From Sabellastarte sp. h YS-2021 (lineage: Eukaryota > Annelida > Polychaeta > Sabellida > Sabellidae), in assembly GCA_964017235.1 (NCBI GenBank), contig OZ024933.1:65020255-65084254 (forward strand): a stretch of DNA of 64,000 nucleotides. The letters are read 5' to 3'. Within the stretch, counting starts at the first letter, position 1, and every line of letters begins with the position of its first letter. Both the position numbers and the translations under genes were made by a program. Shown one piece after another: positions 35,094 to 45,913 of this stretch. The notes under the pieces are model-generated. The model saw nothing but the letters and a program-made list of their open reading frames with translations, was not told where the DNA came from and ran no database searches.

Positions 35094-35368
35094 ATGTTTT
35101 TTATAATGAAAGCACGTGTATTCTGCATCTTTGTTGCCATTAGAGGTGAAGGTCAAAGTTTGGAAAGTCTCTGGAGGTACCCAACTCAGGAGTGGTATAT
35201 ACCGCCTGTGAGACCGTTCTTGACAAATTTACAGGCTGTGAAGTCGTGTTTACGGCCGGTAAGAACACTGCATTAGTATCATTTCCCCAAGCTTGTGATA
35301 TAGTTGTAATTCTAAAAATTGATGTGGTGTTTATTTTATGTGTATTTATAGATACAAGGGTTGCATAA
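35094..35368 (+). other. Coding-like segment with a consensus donor, unidentified
   Basis: Two plus-strand frames are open here. One starts at ATG 35094 and stays open to a consensus donor, GGCCG|GTAAGA, at 35258. A second is open at 35150-35368 and has the more coding-like codons (VPNSGVVYTACETVLDKFTG). A pyrimidine-rich 3' splice site (TTTGTTGCCATTAG) lies at about 35143. This may be a host exon, but the frame is undecided and no family is recognised. Confidence 0.25.
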
Positions 35369-38113
35369 CTTTTGAGAGCTCATTCCTCTTTGCTGAGTTT
35401 AAATTAAAATTTAGTGTCATTTAGTGTAATTTACCTCTTGTCAATATATGACCTATGTTTTTGTAATTTTCTACTTCTTTTGATAATAGTTTTCCTGATA
35501 GAAAGATTTATACTTATTGTAAATGTCCTAACAGATGTATGTATGCACTGTACACAAAAAAACAAATTAAAAAAAAATCATTTCCCCATTCAATGAATAA
35601 TTGGATAGGCAACTGGAGTTAAAACTTCACTCACACAAATAACTTTTGTGAAATGTCCGAATATTTTTATCTTTTTATTAAATCTTTTAGTAATTTTAGA
35701 AATTAACAAATTCTTAAGAATGTCAGAATGTCATTCTGCATCTATTTTAAGAGAATACAGATTTAAAAAAAATTATTCTGGCTTAATTTTCACCGTTCCA
35801 TCTCATCAACTATGTCAAAACAGTTCCACTTCTACAGAACTGATTACAGCCATAAGCAATCATATCTTTGGGGATTACACTCAAGTTTTCTCATTATTAC
35901 CAATAAGTCCAATTCAACTGCCCACATTCCTCAAACCAACTCTGACTGTCCTCAATTAATTGCATCTGAATGAAAGGGACGGCTTCCAATCTTCACAGAC
36001 ACAGCAGGTAATCGGTCATTCAATCAGTGCTCATATTCTCACTCACTTTCCTCTTTTAACTGGGACAGATTATTCCACAAATCACTTTAAGTCCATGGTT
36101 CCATGTGGGCAATTTGTGATGAAGTGTTTCCAAGTGTGTAAAGTTTTGAAATAATATATAACAAATTGCCCTCAAATCATGAAACATTGAGTGTACACAA
36201 ACAATACTTTGGGTCCCGGCGGTGGTAGGGGTGGGGGTTACTAAATGTAGGTCGCTAATCCTACACATGGAAACATACATTTCCTGTTGATGGAGAAAGT
36301 TCAGATTTATTCCAAGTATGGTACACATGTTAATTCAAATAATCTGGTGTTTAAGTGAAACCTACATTTTTGCATCTTAGCAAAATATGGCAAGGATGCA
36401 AACTATTTTTGCGGCCTAGGTACCATGGATGTCAATTTGTATGGCTTGTTTATTTAATATTCTGATCAATTGTTAAATGACAGTGGTCAACATCACTTAT
36501 TTTATTTTAAGAAATAAATATTTAAATTTGAATGGTAATACTGAAAAAATAATAATTCTGTCTCACTATAACCAGTCCCTGCAGGATCACATGAGATAAG
36601 GAGTGTTGATAACCAGTCAGTGTTGGATTAGTTGTTGACCAGTCAAATGTGTTTTCTTCTTTCTCTGTGAATGTGTACATTTTTCAGCTGGATTATTACT
36701 GTGTTGTTGTTTTGGATATAATTTCAACAATTCTTGGTTATCATATATAAAATAAACACTTATACTTTAGTAAAGAATGAAGAAATGCCTGAGAACATAC
36801 AAACTCTCACCCAGAAATTACACATCATAGATTGCACACAGGGAAACATAGACTTAGGGAGTCTTAAAGGCTGCATAGAAATTCTACCAGATGCCACATA
36901 AACCTCATGAAAAATATTGTTGATTAACCACATCAAAGTGCTTTCAGTATGAAACAATAATATTTACAAAATCTTATATCCCTTGATGAGCTTACAAAAT
37001 ATTCAAAGCAACAATACCGAGTGCTGTGGTACTGTGTTTAAATATTCAAATAACAGCTTGTTTAGAGGTCACAATAAAAACCTCGGTATTTTCAGTGAAA
37101 ATTTGTAAACTGATAAGAATCTCAAAACAAATTCACAAATCTGTAAAATACCAGGTCTGAGGTATCCCAAATAATACATACAAAAGCAACACTATTTTTA
37201 TATTAACTGATTACTGATGTTATTTGTTACATTTGTTGCTTGTGAATTTGTTATTAAGGGCTTAATGTTCTTAAAGTTAGATTCAGACTTCTCCAGATAA
37301 ATGTCTCAGATATTGGATCGCTTCCATTTGAATAGGGCACGTGAAATAAAGTACGAAAGTGGGTAAACACAACCACTTTTTTTCTCATTTCAAGTTTTGA
37401 GCCATCATAAAGGAAACTGAGATGAATATAGTTTTAGTTTGCCAAAATATTTAACTGGCAAAGGCTATTTATAAATACGATAACAATAATGAATCTCTAG
37501 GGTAACAGAAAAGTTCAGAAATATGACAAAACTAGCCACATATTTGTGCAAGGGCAGCCTTTACAGAGTTAGTTAACAAGTAGTTGACACACCTTTGTAT
37601 GGTTATTGTACCTTCCTTCAGCACTGTGTTATATTGATACTCTTGTTTATTGAAATATGTAAAGATATTATTGGTGTCACGCTCCGTAGCGACCATACTT
37701 TTGTAAGTGCCCTCCACAATCTTACGTTATTCCTAATAAATTCCAAATATGCTGCTTCGATGTAAACTTGCTCCATTAAAGTCCCATAATAGGTCTAATT
37801 TGATTGATTTGTATCCATTTTCAACAATATTTTCCTTATTCTAGCAGTTATTTCACACTTTATAATGAAGACATTCATTTACATCAACCACGTTTTAGTT
37901 CCAGTTCGAGTGTGCTAAAACACGAATACCCAGATTTGAGTTGTTGTTTTTTTCAGAACACCCGGCTGGTTTTCACTGTCTTAAATGCCCATCCCAACTT
38001 TTGGTAATATTTGTCACATTGCCCATAGGCACTTCAGAGAGTGGATACATTATATATGAGGACATTTTAATGATAAGGAACACTCCTGGTGAGTGATTCG
38101 GCAAAGTCAAAAT
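35369..38113. other. Intron-like or intergenic stretch
   Basis: No splice-bounded coding segment that I trust. The open frames (up to 103 codons at 35648-35959) are AT-rich and featureless. Confidence 0.4.
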
Positions 38114-38264
38114 CTAAGTTGGGTTTTTTTCGTCTAGTTCAACAGCCAGGGTCATATTGGGATAGGTCCTCAGCATTGCCACTTGTGGGAGTCAAACCCA
38201 CACAGAGGTGACATGCCTGTGATTAGATGCTAAACCTGCTAACCCACTTGTCTAATGAGGACCT
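38114..38264 (-). mobile_element. tRNA-derived SINE (family 2), older copy
   Basis: Reverse-complement copy of the SINE at 27897-28021. On the minus strand it shows A box-like GGTTAGCAGGTT and a clean B box GGGTTTGACTCCC. Diverged flanking repeats (GTGAGTGATTCGGCAAAG at 38090 and GTGAGTGGTTTAGCAAC at 38265) look like an aged target duplication. Confidence 0.65.
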
Positions 38265-40110
38265 GTGAGTGGTTTAGCAACTTAAAGTGTCTGCAAACTC
38301 TTCTACTCAGAAACTTCCTTTGGGTTGTATTGAATACTACTCAATTAGTGGCAAATTTAAGGGGTTAATTGGATACATGAACAGGGAAGTGTGAAAGGGG
38401 TGTTACTCTTGAAACAGAATATATTGAATGTTTTATTCAGTTATTATTAACTTTGAAATTATTAAAGTATTCTTACCCGTAACTTTATATATTTTGGGAT
38501 AGGGCAGCTCGTCTATATAAATCTATTACAGCTGTCAAATACTCATGCTTTTTCTAGAAAAAGCTATAACATATCTATTTTATGAATATGTATATATTGA
38601 CCAGTTCTGTTTAGTGGTAGTAAATTTATCCAGTAAATGGCCACAGATGTTATTAGTAACCAGCACTTATATTTGTCAAAAAATTACATTCAATACCGAA
38701 TCAAATAAGTAATTTTAAAAATAAATTTTACTCATTGACATATTTACATTTTTAAACTGAACTATATGGACCTCCTTTCAATATTTTATGAGGTAATAAA
38801 TAAATATGGGGTCGCGCCAACCAGCATAACATTTGTCCATTGGATATGAAGTATTAACGCAATAAAAAATACGTTTACCCACAACAACTTCTACATCCAT
38901 GTTAACATTAATTACAGACAACAGCAGTCTTGTGAACCATTCTGCACCAAAATAATCCACAGAAGATTGATGATCTGAATGCAGCCTTCCATTAACCTGA
39001 TTGCTTTCTTTTTAGAACAATAATCTGCAAGTTATTGCAATTTTTATGCATTTAATGTCACTACCATGCATAGTCATGCCCTTGTCAGAATTCCAATCAA
39101 TTATATCTATCTAATTTCAGATATTACACGAAACTAGTTATTTCGGGGCAGTGACTGCTTTTACATTGTGCCATTGTATGAATATTTATTGCTATTAATG
39201 CGAAAGCCCTGATATGGATGCCATGTATGATATAGATGAGGACGTAATGAATACCTTTATGGAGTGCTTGATGCATGGTGCAGAATATTGACTGAGACAT
39301 ATCCATGTGATTTCAGAAGCCATGACAACATAAAATGTCCACATAGTGAACTCAATTTCCATTTATATTTGAGGTGACAATGTTCAAAGTTGACATCAAA
39401 AAGCTTTTAAAACCAAAATATGAAAGGATCAAAACACTACTATGCCAGTGCTTCAATGATCTCACATAACCTTATTTAATAGTTAAAGAAAAAATGGAAA
39501 AATCATGATAACCTTATGAAATAATCCTAAATATTGTCACCCTAAATGCCTTTAACGTGAAAAATCTCTCATGTAATATGATGTTGATTTAACTGCAGTT
39601 AGAGAGTTAATTAGTTCATATAAGGATGTTTTACTGGTATCATCAGACACAATACAGTATAAAAGTGACAGTGTAGTCTGGTCAAATATTATACAGTGGG
39701 ACTGCAAATACCCAACTTCTCCAAAATGTGTCAAGATATTTTAAATTCTAGTACATATTTTTACTGTAATTTCTTTACTCTCGGTTCATTGACAAAAAGG
39801 TACCAAATGGGCATTTTATATAGCCTTACATACACATGATATGAGCAAGACAGTAATATGGTGTTTTAACTGGGACGATATCAATTGTTGTGTGCAAGTT
39901 TCTTCTACACTTTAAATGAAATATTAATATTAAAGGTTTAAAAAACTCTAGATATCTGATGAAATACCATTATAGTATTTAAAACTCCTTAGTTTTATCA
40001 GCAAAAATTTTAAACAGGTTATTGCTGGTTTCTGTAAAGCATTAACCACTTTTGGAAAAATAAATGCATGGCAACTCTAGATATATTATCCTGAATAATT
40101 TGGTGATATT
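38265..40110. other. Non-coding stretch, nothing recognised
   Basis: AT-rich, only chance open frames; no repeat boundary or RNA gene noticed. Confidence 0.4.
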
Positions 40111-40347
40111 TCTTTTATTTACTTAGTGTTTTACGTCACACCTAATACATTTGTATTGGTTATATTGTGACAGGTAGTTTTATGGGCAGAAGAAATCAGT
40201 AACATAAAGTTGGCCAAGGTTCTGTACTGTAAACTGCTGACCAATGGCAAGCAACTATGAGCGATCCAACATGAGGGGAGGCCCGGATTCCAACTTTGAT
40301 TTCTGAGGTGGTAGGTGATTGTGTTACAACTGCACCACCGTGGCCCC
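40111..40347 (-). mobile_element. tRNA-derived SINE (family 1) with perfect target duplication
   Basis: 237 bp, flanked by the perfect 14-bp repeat AATTTGGTGATATT (40097-40110 and 40348-40361). On the minus strand the head has an A box (TGGTGCAGTTG) and a B box-like GTTGGAATCC. The tail ends in ACACTAAGTAAATAAAAG. It would be transcribed by RNA polymerase III and moved by a partner LINE, which is not seen here. Confidence 0.85.
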
Positions 40348-42189
40348 AATTTGGTGATATTGGGTTGGCACATTTTATGTCGCACTGACTTCCCTAGCTC
40401 TGAATAATTATGCTCAAGTAATTAAACACAGGACAGCCATTCACAAATCTGCCTTTAGATAGCTGTGTGTGATGGGATTGTTCTAAGTCTGGTCAATCAG
40501 GGTTCAACTTTAAAACAAGGATCCCCCAAATGGCAAGGAACTAATGCATCTAGGCATCAATAATGCAGGGATAACGGGCTAGAAGTCACTTCAATCTGCA
40601 CACTGATTTCATGGCCGTAAACTCTGTATGACTAACAAGATCATCAAGTGGACATCTTGCTTGGATCGGAGTACAATCACACACCAAGTATAAACAAGTA
40701 GCACCTGAGGGGGCACAAACCCTCCGCTGGGAATTAGGAATCAGATATTGGCAATGACTGAGTCATTGGTAGACCCCACGTTGTGTGAAAATAAGAAACC
40801 CAAGCGATTAATAATTCAGAGTTTATGGAACTGATATTTTGGAAAAATTCTAGAATCTAATTCATATCATCAGCCGAGTTTTCTAACAGAGCAGTCATAA
40901 ATATGTCAAAGGATCCCTGGAAAAAAATTGCGATTGTAACTGCTGGACATCTCAAAGAGAAACGACATGAAATTCAACTTGGAGGAATTTACCTCCATAT
41001 TTTCTTGTAATTATGTGACATTCTTTTCATAACTGTGAATTTTTCATATCTATGTAAACTAATGCAGATTTTGCATAATGATGGTGCATGTTGATTAATA
41101 TTATAGGGTAGTTCATCAGTTACACGTTTTATATTCTGGTGACTTCAGCATTTTAAACTCTGGTATTTGATTCTTTCATTTTGTCTTAAGTGTATGTTTC
41201 CATGTGGAATGGCTCACAATTCATGACAACGATTATAATCTCACGGCTTGTAAAAATGCTATAAACCGATTCATCCGATCATCTTTGCCATCTGACCCAT
41301 AACATTTTGTCAATATTTAATACTTTGAGAGGGATTTATTGTTTATTAATATGATAATAAGTCAAAATTTGCATACATTGAAACACAGCATCAGAGATCA
41401 TTGCCATTAATTATGGACTGCATATGGTAAACCACACACTGAGGCTATGAGTAAACAGGTGTTGATAAGAAAGCTGGTAGCCTTTGCTTTAGGATCAAAT
41501 TTCTTTAAAAGTGAGAAAAACTTTACCAGTTTGCATACTTTTACATAACTGGCTTTTATCTCAAGATACCAGCTTGACAGAGAAAATACCTAGTTATCCC
41601 ATATCTCCAAACATGTATGACTGATTTTTCAATCCCAATCCTTTCGTTATATCCTTGAAAAAGCCTTTGGTACAAATTTGGAAGGCTAGCAAAACTGTCA
41701 TAACTAGACAGCCAGATACGTGTATTGAATACATCACAAATGAGCACAGTGTCAGCGAGTGACCGGCTACTCTGCAGAGTGTCCTTCACCATCATCAACA
41801 TTATACCATGGCTTTCTCTGTTATGGATCAAATGTGCTAATTATCATATTACCTCTGTGTGTCAAGTCCAAACCTCACAAATGAGCAATCTGTTCCAGCA
41901 TTCTAGTCTTTTTTTGGATACCCCAAATGGACAGGATTAAGTGGATACCATGACATTACCACATAACTGACTACTCTTCAATCCTATATGAATTTATGAT
42001 ATTTGTGACTGTTTTAACTTATATATTATGTTAATCTCTTGCAGGTCTTCAGAACCTTATTTTAAAAGGACGACTGCAGTGTAAAGTATCACATCTTGTG
42101 GCATGATCATGAACTACTGCAGGAATTGAAAAGCCATTTAAACTAGACCTAGAGTTGTATACACTGGAAAGACAACTCACCAAAGCCAG
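40348..42189. other. Non-coding stretch, origin unknown
   Basis: 40440-40800 is somewhat GC-richer than its surroundings (for example CACCTGAGGGGGCACAAACC) and may be an old repeat, but I cannot place it. A 3' splice-like CTCTTGCAG occurs at 42046. Open frames up to 91 codons look like chance. Confidence 0.35.
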
Positions 42190-42620
42190 TGAACCATTGG
42201 TTTTTTTTACCTTGAAGGTAGGGCCAAAGGTCAAATCTGACTACATCAGAAGATTCCCAGCTCATGATTTCCTATAGGTTAGTTTCACATGCCAAACCTC
42301 TAGGACCAATAATAAGGGAGATGTAGGCACTTTTAAAGTCCGCTACATGGGGTACTTTGGCACCACGTGGATGACCTTGAATGAAGAGCTTCAAGGTCAA
42401 CTGTCTGCAAAGTTGTAGAGGATATGTATATCTGTTACACATATCACCTATGAAGAGATTTAATCTTATTCTTGTGAGAACCAGCCAGTAGAAAAAGGTA
42501 TATAATTTTCAAAGTAATTCCCGCGGCAGCCATCTTGTTTTTCAGAATGAGGCTAATTTCAGTCCCAGAGAAGCTTTCCTCCCAATGAAGATATCATGTA
42601 AATTTAGTGAAGCTAGCTAG
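42190..42620. repeat. Solitary unit of the 147-bp satellite plus a shared downstream block
   Basis: 42205-42345 carries the ordered blocks of the 147-bp arrays (CTTGAAGGTAGGGCCAAAGG, AGATTCCCAGCTCATGATTT, CCAAACCTCTAGGACCAATA). It is followed at 42525 by GGCAGCCATCTTGTTTTTCA, which also follows the decayed units at 12050. It lacks the ends of the Helitron-like elements. Confidence 0.65.
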
Positions 42621-43051
42621 TGTAGTTATCCGCTGAGGGTGTTAACGTCGAAAATCTCTCTATGCGCTGTGGCGGCAGTGTAGCGAATGCTAAACCAAAG
42701 TATCCAATGGATGCATCTGATGGATGCAAATACAATAGCATTTGTTAAAGAGTGCCTTGTGAGGTGTTAGAAATGATACTGAAATAGACACTTTTGGCAT
42801 CTATAATGAAATCCACGAAGCTATTTCAACATATATATTGAAATATTGATACATAATTAATGCATACCCTATAATTTAATTATTAATGACAGTACTTAAA
42901 TCCAGGTATTTTTTAAAACAAGACCAGGACAACATGTCAGTGACTTTGTCAGCTGAAATGGTAATTTCCCTATCTGAAAGACGACGGGCTCAGGGATGAC
43001 CATTTTATCAATGTCCTTGGGGTTCCATAGCCATCAATCTAAACTGTTTAC
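42621..43051. other. Likely intron sequence
   Basis: No feature seen apart from a GGATGCATCTGATGGATGCA direct repeat near 42709. It lies downstream of a coiled-coil exon on the minus strand and would be intronic if that gene call is right. Confidence 0.35.
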
Positions 43052-43141
43052 CTTTTCGAGTTGTGAGATTCTCTGCTGTAAGTCTGAGTTCTGAATTGTT
43101 AGTTGTGTGTTCTTCTCTATCACTTCCTGTAGCTCTCCTTC
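43052..43141 (-). CDS. Internal exon of a coiled-coil protein, partial host gene
   Basis: A 90-bp segment, exactly 30 codons in phase 0 at both ends, bounded by a 3' splice site (GTACATGTTTATAG|GAAGGAGAG) and a consensus donor (GAAAAG|GTAAAC). The peptide starts EGELQEVIEKNTQLTIQN and ends QQRISQLEK, a heptad pattern rich in Glu, Gln and Leu typical of a long coiled coil. It follows in phase from the exon at 56378-56461, and the heptads run on across the junction. Many scaffold, centrosomal and Golgi proteins look like this, so the gene cannot be named. The intron to the previous exon is ~13.2 kb and holds the second DIRS element. Splice sites plus coding pattern make a real exon likely; no transcript evidence is available. 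Confidence 0.55.
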
Positions 43142-43281
43142 CTATAAACATGTACAAGACAAAATCTCATTTAGTACAACTGAAACTGAGTAAAGCAGTA
43201 AAAAGATATTTTCATTTTAACATTGAAAGCTAAAATTATGTGCCCATTGCTTAGATGAAGCTGGTTTATTTCAAATTTCAA
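43142..43281. other. Likely intron sequence
   Basis: Contains the pyrimidine-rich tract and acceptor of the exon at 43052-43141; nothing else seen. Confidence 0.35.
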
Positions 43282-43500
43282 TGGCCACATAATTTGTGTC
43301 CTTTGTCCTCATCTTTGTTCCTGGGTTCAAACCCAGAAACTTATGTGGGAAAGTTGGTAGTTGTGTACCGATGCCCAGGAGTATACAGTGTAGAATCCTG
43401 ACTAGCTAGTATATACTGGTTTCCTCTGCCTGTAAAACTAACCATTCTGATACAACCTATACAATGTGTTGAATGAGACGTTAAAGCCAAATACATGTAA
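43282..43500 (+). mobile_element. tRNA-derived SINE (family 1 type), old copy
   Basis: B box GGGTTCAAACCC at 43323, then blocks found inverted in the SINE at 43578-43810 (GTGGGAAAGTTGGTAGTTG, ACTGGTTTCCTCTGCCTG). The tail is GTTGAATGAGACGTTAAAGC, like tails of bivalve SINEs. The A box is decayed. It lies head-away from the neighbouring minus-strand copy. Confidence 0.65.
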
Positions 43501-43577
43501 ATCAATCATCTTTGTCACACTGATGTAATTCTCAGTGATTTCCATATATTTGTGTTTGATTGCTAGGTATCTGTATT

Positions 43578-43810
43578 AATTAATTTATTTATTTTGGGGT
43601 TTTATATCGCTTTCAACACTGTACAGGTCATATTACAACGGGTCATTTTGTGGGCAGAGGAAACCAGTACATTCAGTTGGTCCAGGTTCTGTACTGCCAA
43701 CTTTTCCATATTGGCAAGCAACTACCTACTTTCCCACATAAGGTCCAGGGTTTGAACCACTGACCTCAGAAGTGGGAGGCAAGTGTGTTACCACTGCACC
43801 ACTGTGGCCC
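43578..43810 (-). mobile_element. tRNA-derived SINE (family 1) with target duplication
   Basis: 233 bp, flanked by AGGTATCTGTATT (43565-43577) and AGGTATCTCTATT (43811-43823), a 13-bp duplication with one mismatch. On the minus strand the A box (TGGTGCAGTGG) and B box (GGTTCAAACCC) are well preserved. The tail ends in ATATAAAACCCCAAAATAAA. Confidence 0.88.
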
Positions 43811-44001
43811 AGGTATCTCTATTGAATAGAATTTTCGTCATGAGTTATTGTCAGGTCTCCAGAGGGCCATTTTCCCACCAAACTCGCCCTGCTATCTGGT
43901 ATTCCTGGCTGACTATTTTTCTGGGCCTTGAAATTACACTTAATGTAGTTCACCAAGTCAAATTTCTTTTTACAAAACTGTCTTTTAAGCAGAAGTAAAT
44001 A

Positions 44002-44542
44002 CTGTATAAGTGGTTATTTTCGCGTGGAATTAATTTTCGCTATATTCGCGAGTGACTACAAAACGCGAAAATTACTTCTAGCCAATATTTATCAGTAGAA
44101 CCAGTCTAGCGTGAGCGGTAATACAAGATTGTGCAAGATACAATATTTGACACTGCCACGGAAACAATAAATTCCATTGCTTTATCAAATGTACCATTCA
44201 CAGAAACGCCTAACTTCTTTGATCTTTATCACCAAGGGAGGGATTAATTCAATTACACGACCCCGCTACACAACTTCTTTGATAATGCGCCGATCAATGA
44301 AAGTGTGTTCGATTGGGTTTCGTAAATTTATAATCTCCCAGAGTAGGTTCACACACTGACAACGTGTATAAAAGAAAAGACGTTAACTATGCATTTCCAA
44401 TCAAACCAGCATTTTAATTTGAACATGTTGTTAGTTTGGACGATAATTGAATATATTTCACCGCGAAAATAAATTCTCGCGAACCAGGCCTACAGTGTAC
44501 ATTCGCGAATTTAAGTACCCGCGAAAAAAACCACTTATACAG
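44002..44542. mobile_element. TA-flanked MITE with CTGTATAAGTGGTT ends
   Basis: Left end CTGTATAAGTGGTTATTTTC and its inverted right end match over about 23 bp with one mismatch. TA lies at both flanks (44000-44001 and 44543-44544), as in Tc1/mariner-type MITEs. The 541-bp interior repeats CGCGAAAA / TTTTCGCG and CGCGAA motifs near both ends, likely transposase-binding or fold-back sites. No coding capacity. Confidence 0.85.
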
Positions 44543-45192
44543 TATTCTGTCAAAATATCTATCAGCCAAACCCTTTTAAGTAAAATTTCCCTTAAACTAC
44601 AAGCATAATATTCAGTCAAACTATTTATAAGCGAAGCTCATAAATTAGTAAAATTCCCTGTTAAACAGAACTAGAGTATTTCTTCGCAAGAGAAAAAGAA
44701 ATTGTTTTTACACAGCAAAACAAAGCACCATAATGAGTATTAAAGATTTTGTCCAAATGACTATCTTGCTCTGTTTAATATATATATATATATACATGTT
44801 TTTTCAATTTATGCAAAAATTCAACCTGCCTACAAAAAAATGGCAGGTAAAAAGTTTCTTGAAAGAAAGCATATACCCAGCAGACCAAAAATTTTGCACC
44901 GTTTCCGAGATAATTGCATTTTATAAAATGTATCAATATTTGTAATTATAGATTGATAATTTAACAAGCAGGAATATTTCTAATGATTGCAATTGGTCTA
45001 TTGCTAACATCTGACACAATCTTAATAATATAACTTTGTGATTTGGTTGGTTATAAAAAATAACAGGCTATTTAACTGCATGATATATAACATAAGTGGG
45101 ATCTTTTAAATTTTATTCTTATAACTATCAATCTTGAAAAATAATTGTCAATTAAGCAATGTGTACATTTCATGTGTACATTAAGCTAAATT
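44543..45192. other. Non-coding stretch, nothing recognised
   Basis: AT-rich, with a (TA)n run near 44780-44793; a 70-codon frame at 44733-44945 looks like chance. Confidence 0.4.
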
Positions 45193-45233
45193 TGTAAATT
45201 TTAATTACTTAAATGTAGCTTTTATAAGCTACA

Positions 45234-45382
45234 AGCTTATCATGTGGGACTTAATGCTGTTCTCGGGTTGCCACACCCGGGGCCAACGTCTTAGAAAAAA
45301 AGATCGTTCTTGTTAGCCACCGGATATACTGGTAGTTGTCGTCACGTGATAAGTTCTGACCAATCGCCCTACTTTCTCGTTG
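45234..45382. repeat. DIRS-2 inverted terminal repeat, 3' side
   Basis: 149 bp, reverse complement of 54252-54400 with two substitutions (T/C near 45240; G/C at GATAAGTTCTGACC). Confidence 0.93.
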
Positions 45383-45441
45383 AAATTTTATTAAACCTAC
45401 CCCTCAGCTGTAAACAGCGGGGAGGCAGGGTGGGACTCTTC

Positions 45442-45546
45442 TAAGTCCCACATGGTAAGCTTGTAGCTTATAAAAGCTACATTTAAGTAATTAAAATTTA
45501 CAATTTTATTACGCTACAATAGCTTACCATGTGGGACTTAATGCTG
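45442..45546. repeat. DIRS-2 internal complementary region
   Basis: 45442-45501 is the reverse complement of the element's left end (one mismatch), followed directly by the reverse complement of its right end up to TTAATGCTG (45546). They meet at TTTACAATTTTATT. Confidence 0.9.
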
Positions 45547-45913
45547 AATTCAACCGCCCGGTGGCGGGATTACAGCTGAGACTGGAAGATATGTAATTTT
45601 TTTCTAAGATTTGAATTAATATATATACAGAATAGTGCCAGAAATGCCAGTCTGAGTCCCTTTTACAGAGCCCCGATCCCGAAGATCGGGCCTGTAACGA
45701 GCCAAAAACCTGAGTAAAAAGGGAAAGTGCTAAAACTGTCCAGATGTTTGGTAGTAGGACGGAAGTGCAGCAGTGCTCACTTCGAGGTCTAAGGGTCCCT
45801 ATTAGACCTTCACGTGTGACTGACCAACCCAGTGGTTGGGCATCTCATGAAATTTTTAACCTGAAATATGAGATTAATGACAACCTTAATAACCTTAATA
45901 ACCTTAATAGAGA
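45547..45913. other. DIRS-2 3' non-coding segment
   Basis: Contains a CCCGATC/GATCGGG hairpin (45672-45690, 5-base loop) and three tandem AACCTTAAT units (about 45884-45910). Either may be a 3' untranslated signal; no function is proven. Confidence 0.5.

Noticed and set aside
41556-41831. 91-codon minus-strand open frame
   Set aside because: No splice boundaries with matching phase, no domain, and composition like the background.
42046-42115. Plus-strand exon after CTCTTGCAG reading LQNLILKGRLQCKV to a stop
   Set aside because: A good acceptor alone is common in AT-rich introns; only ~20 codons and no partner exon in phase.
43578-43810. Functional tRNA gene suggested by good A and B boxes
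   Set aside because: The cloverleaf cannot be completed; a long body, AT-rich tail and flanking duplication show a SINE.
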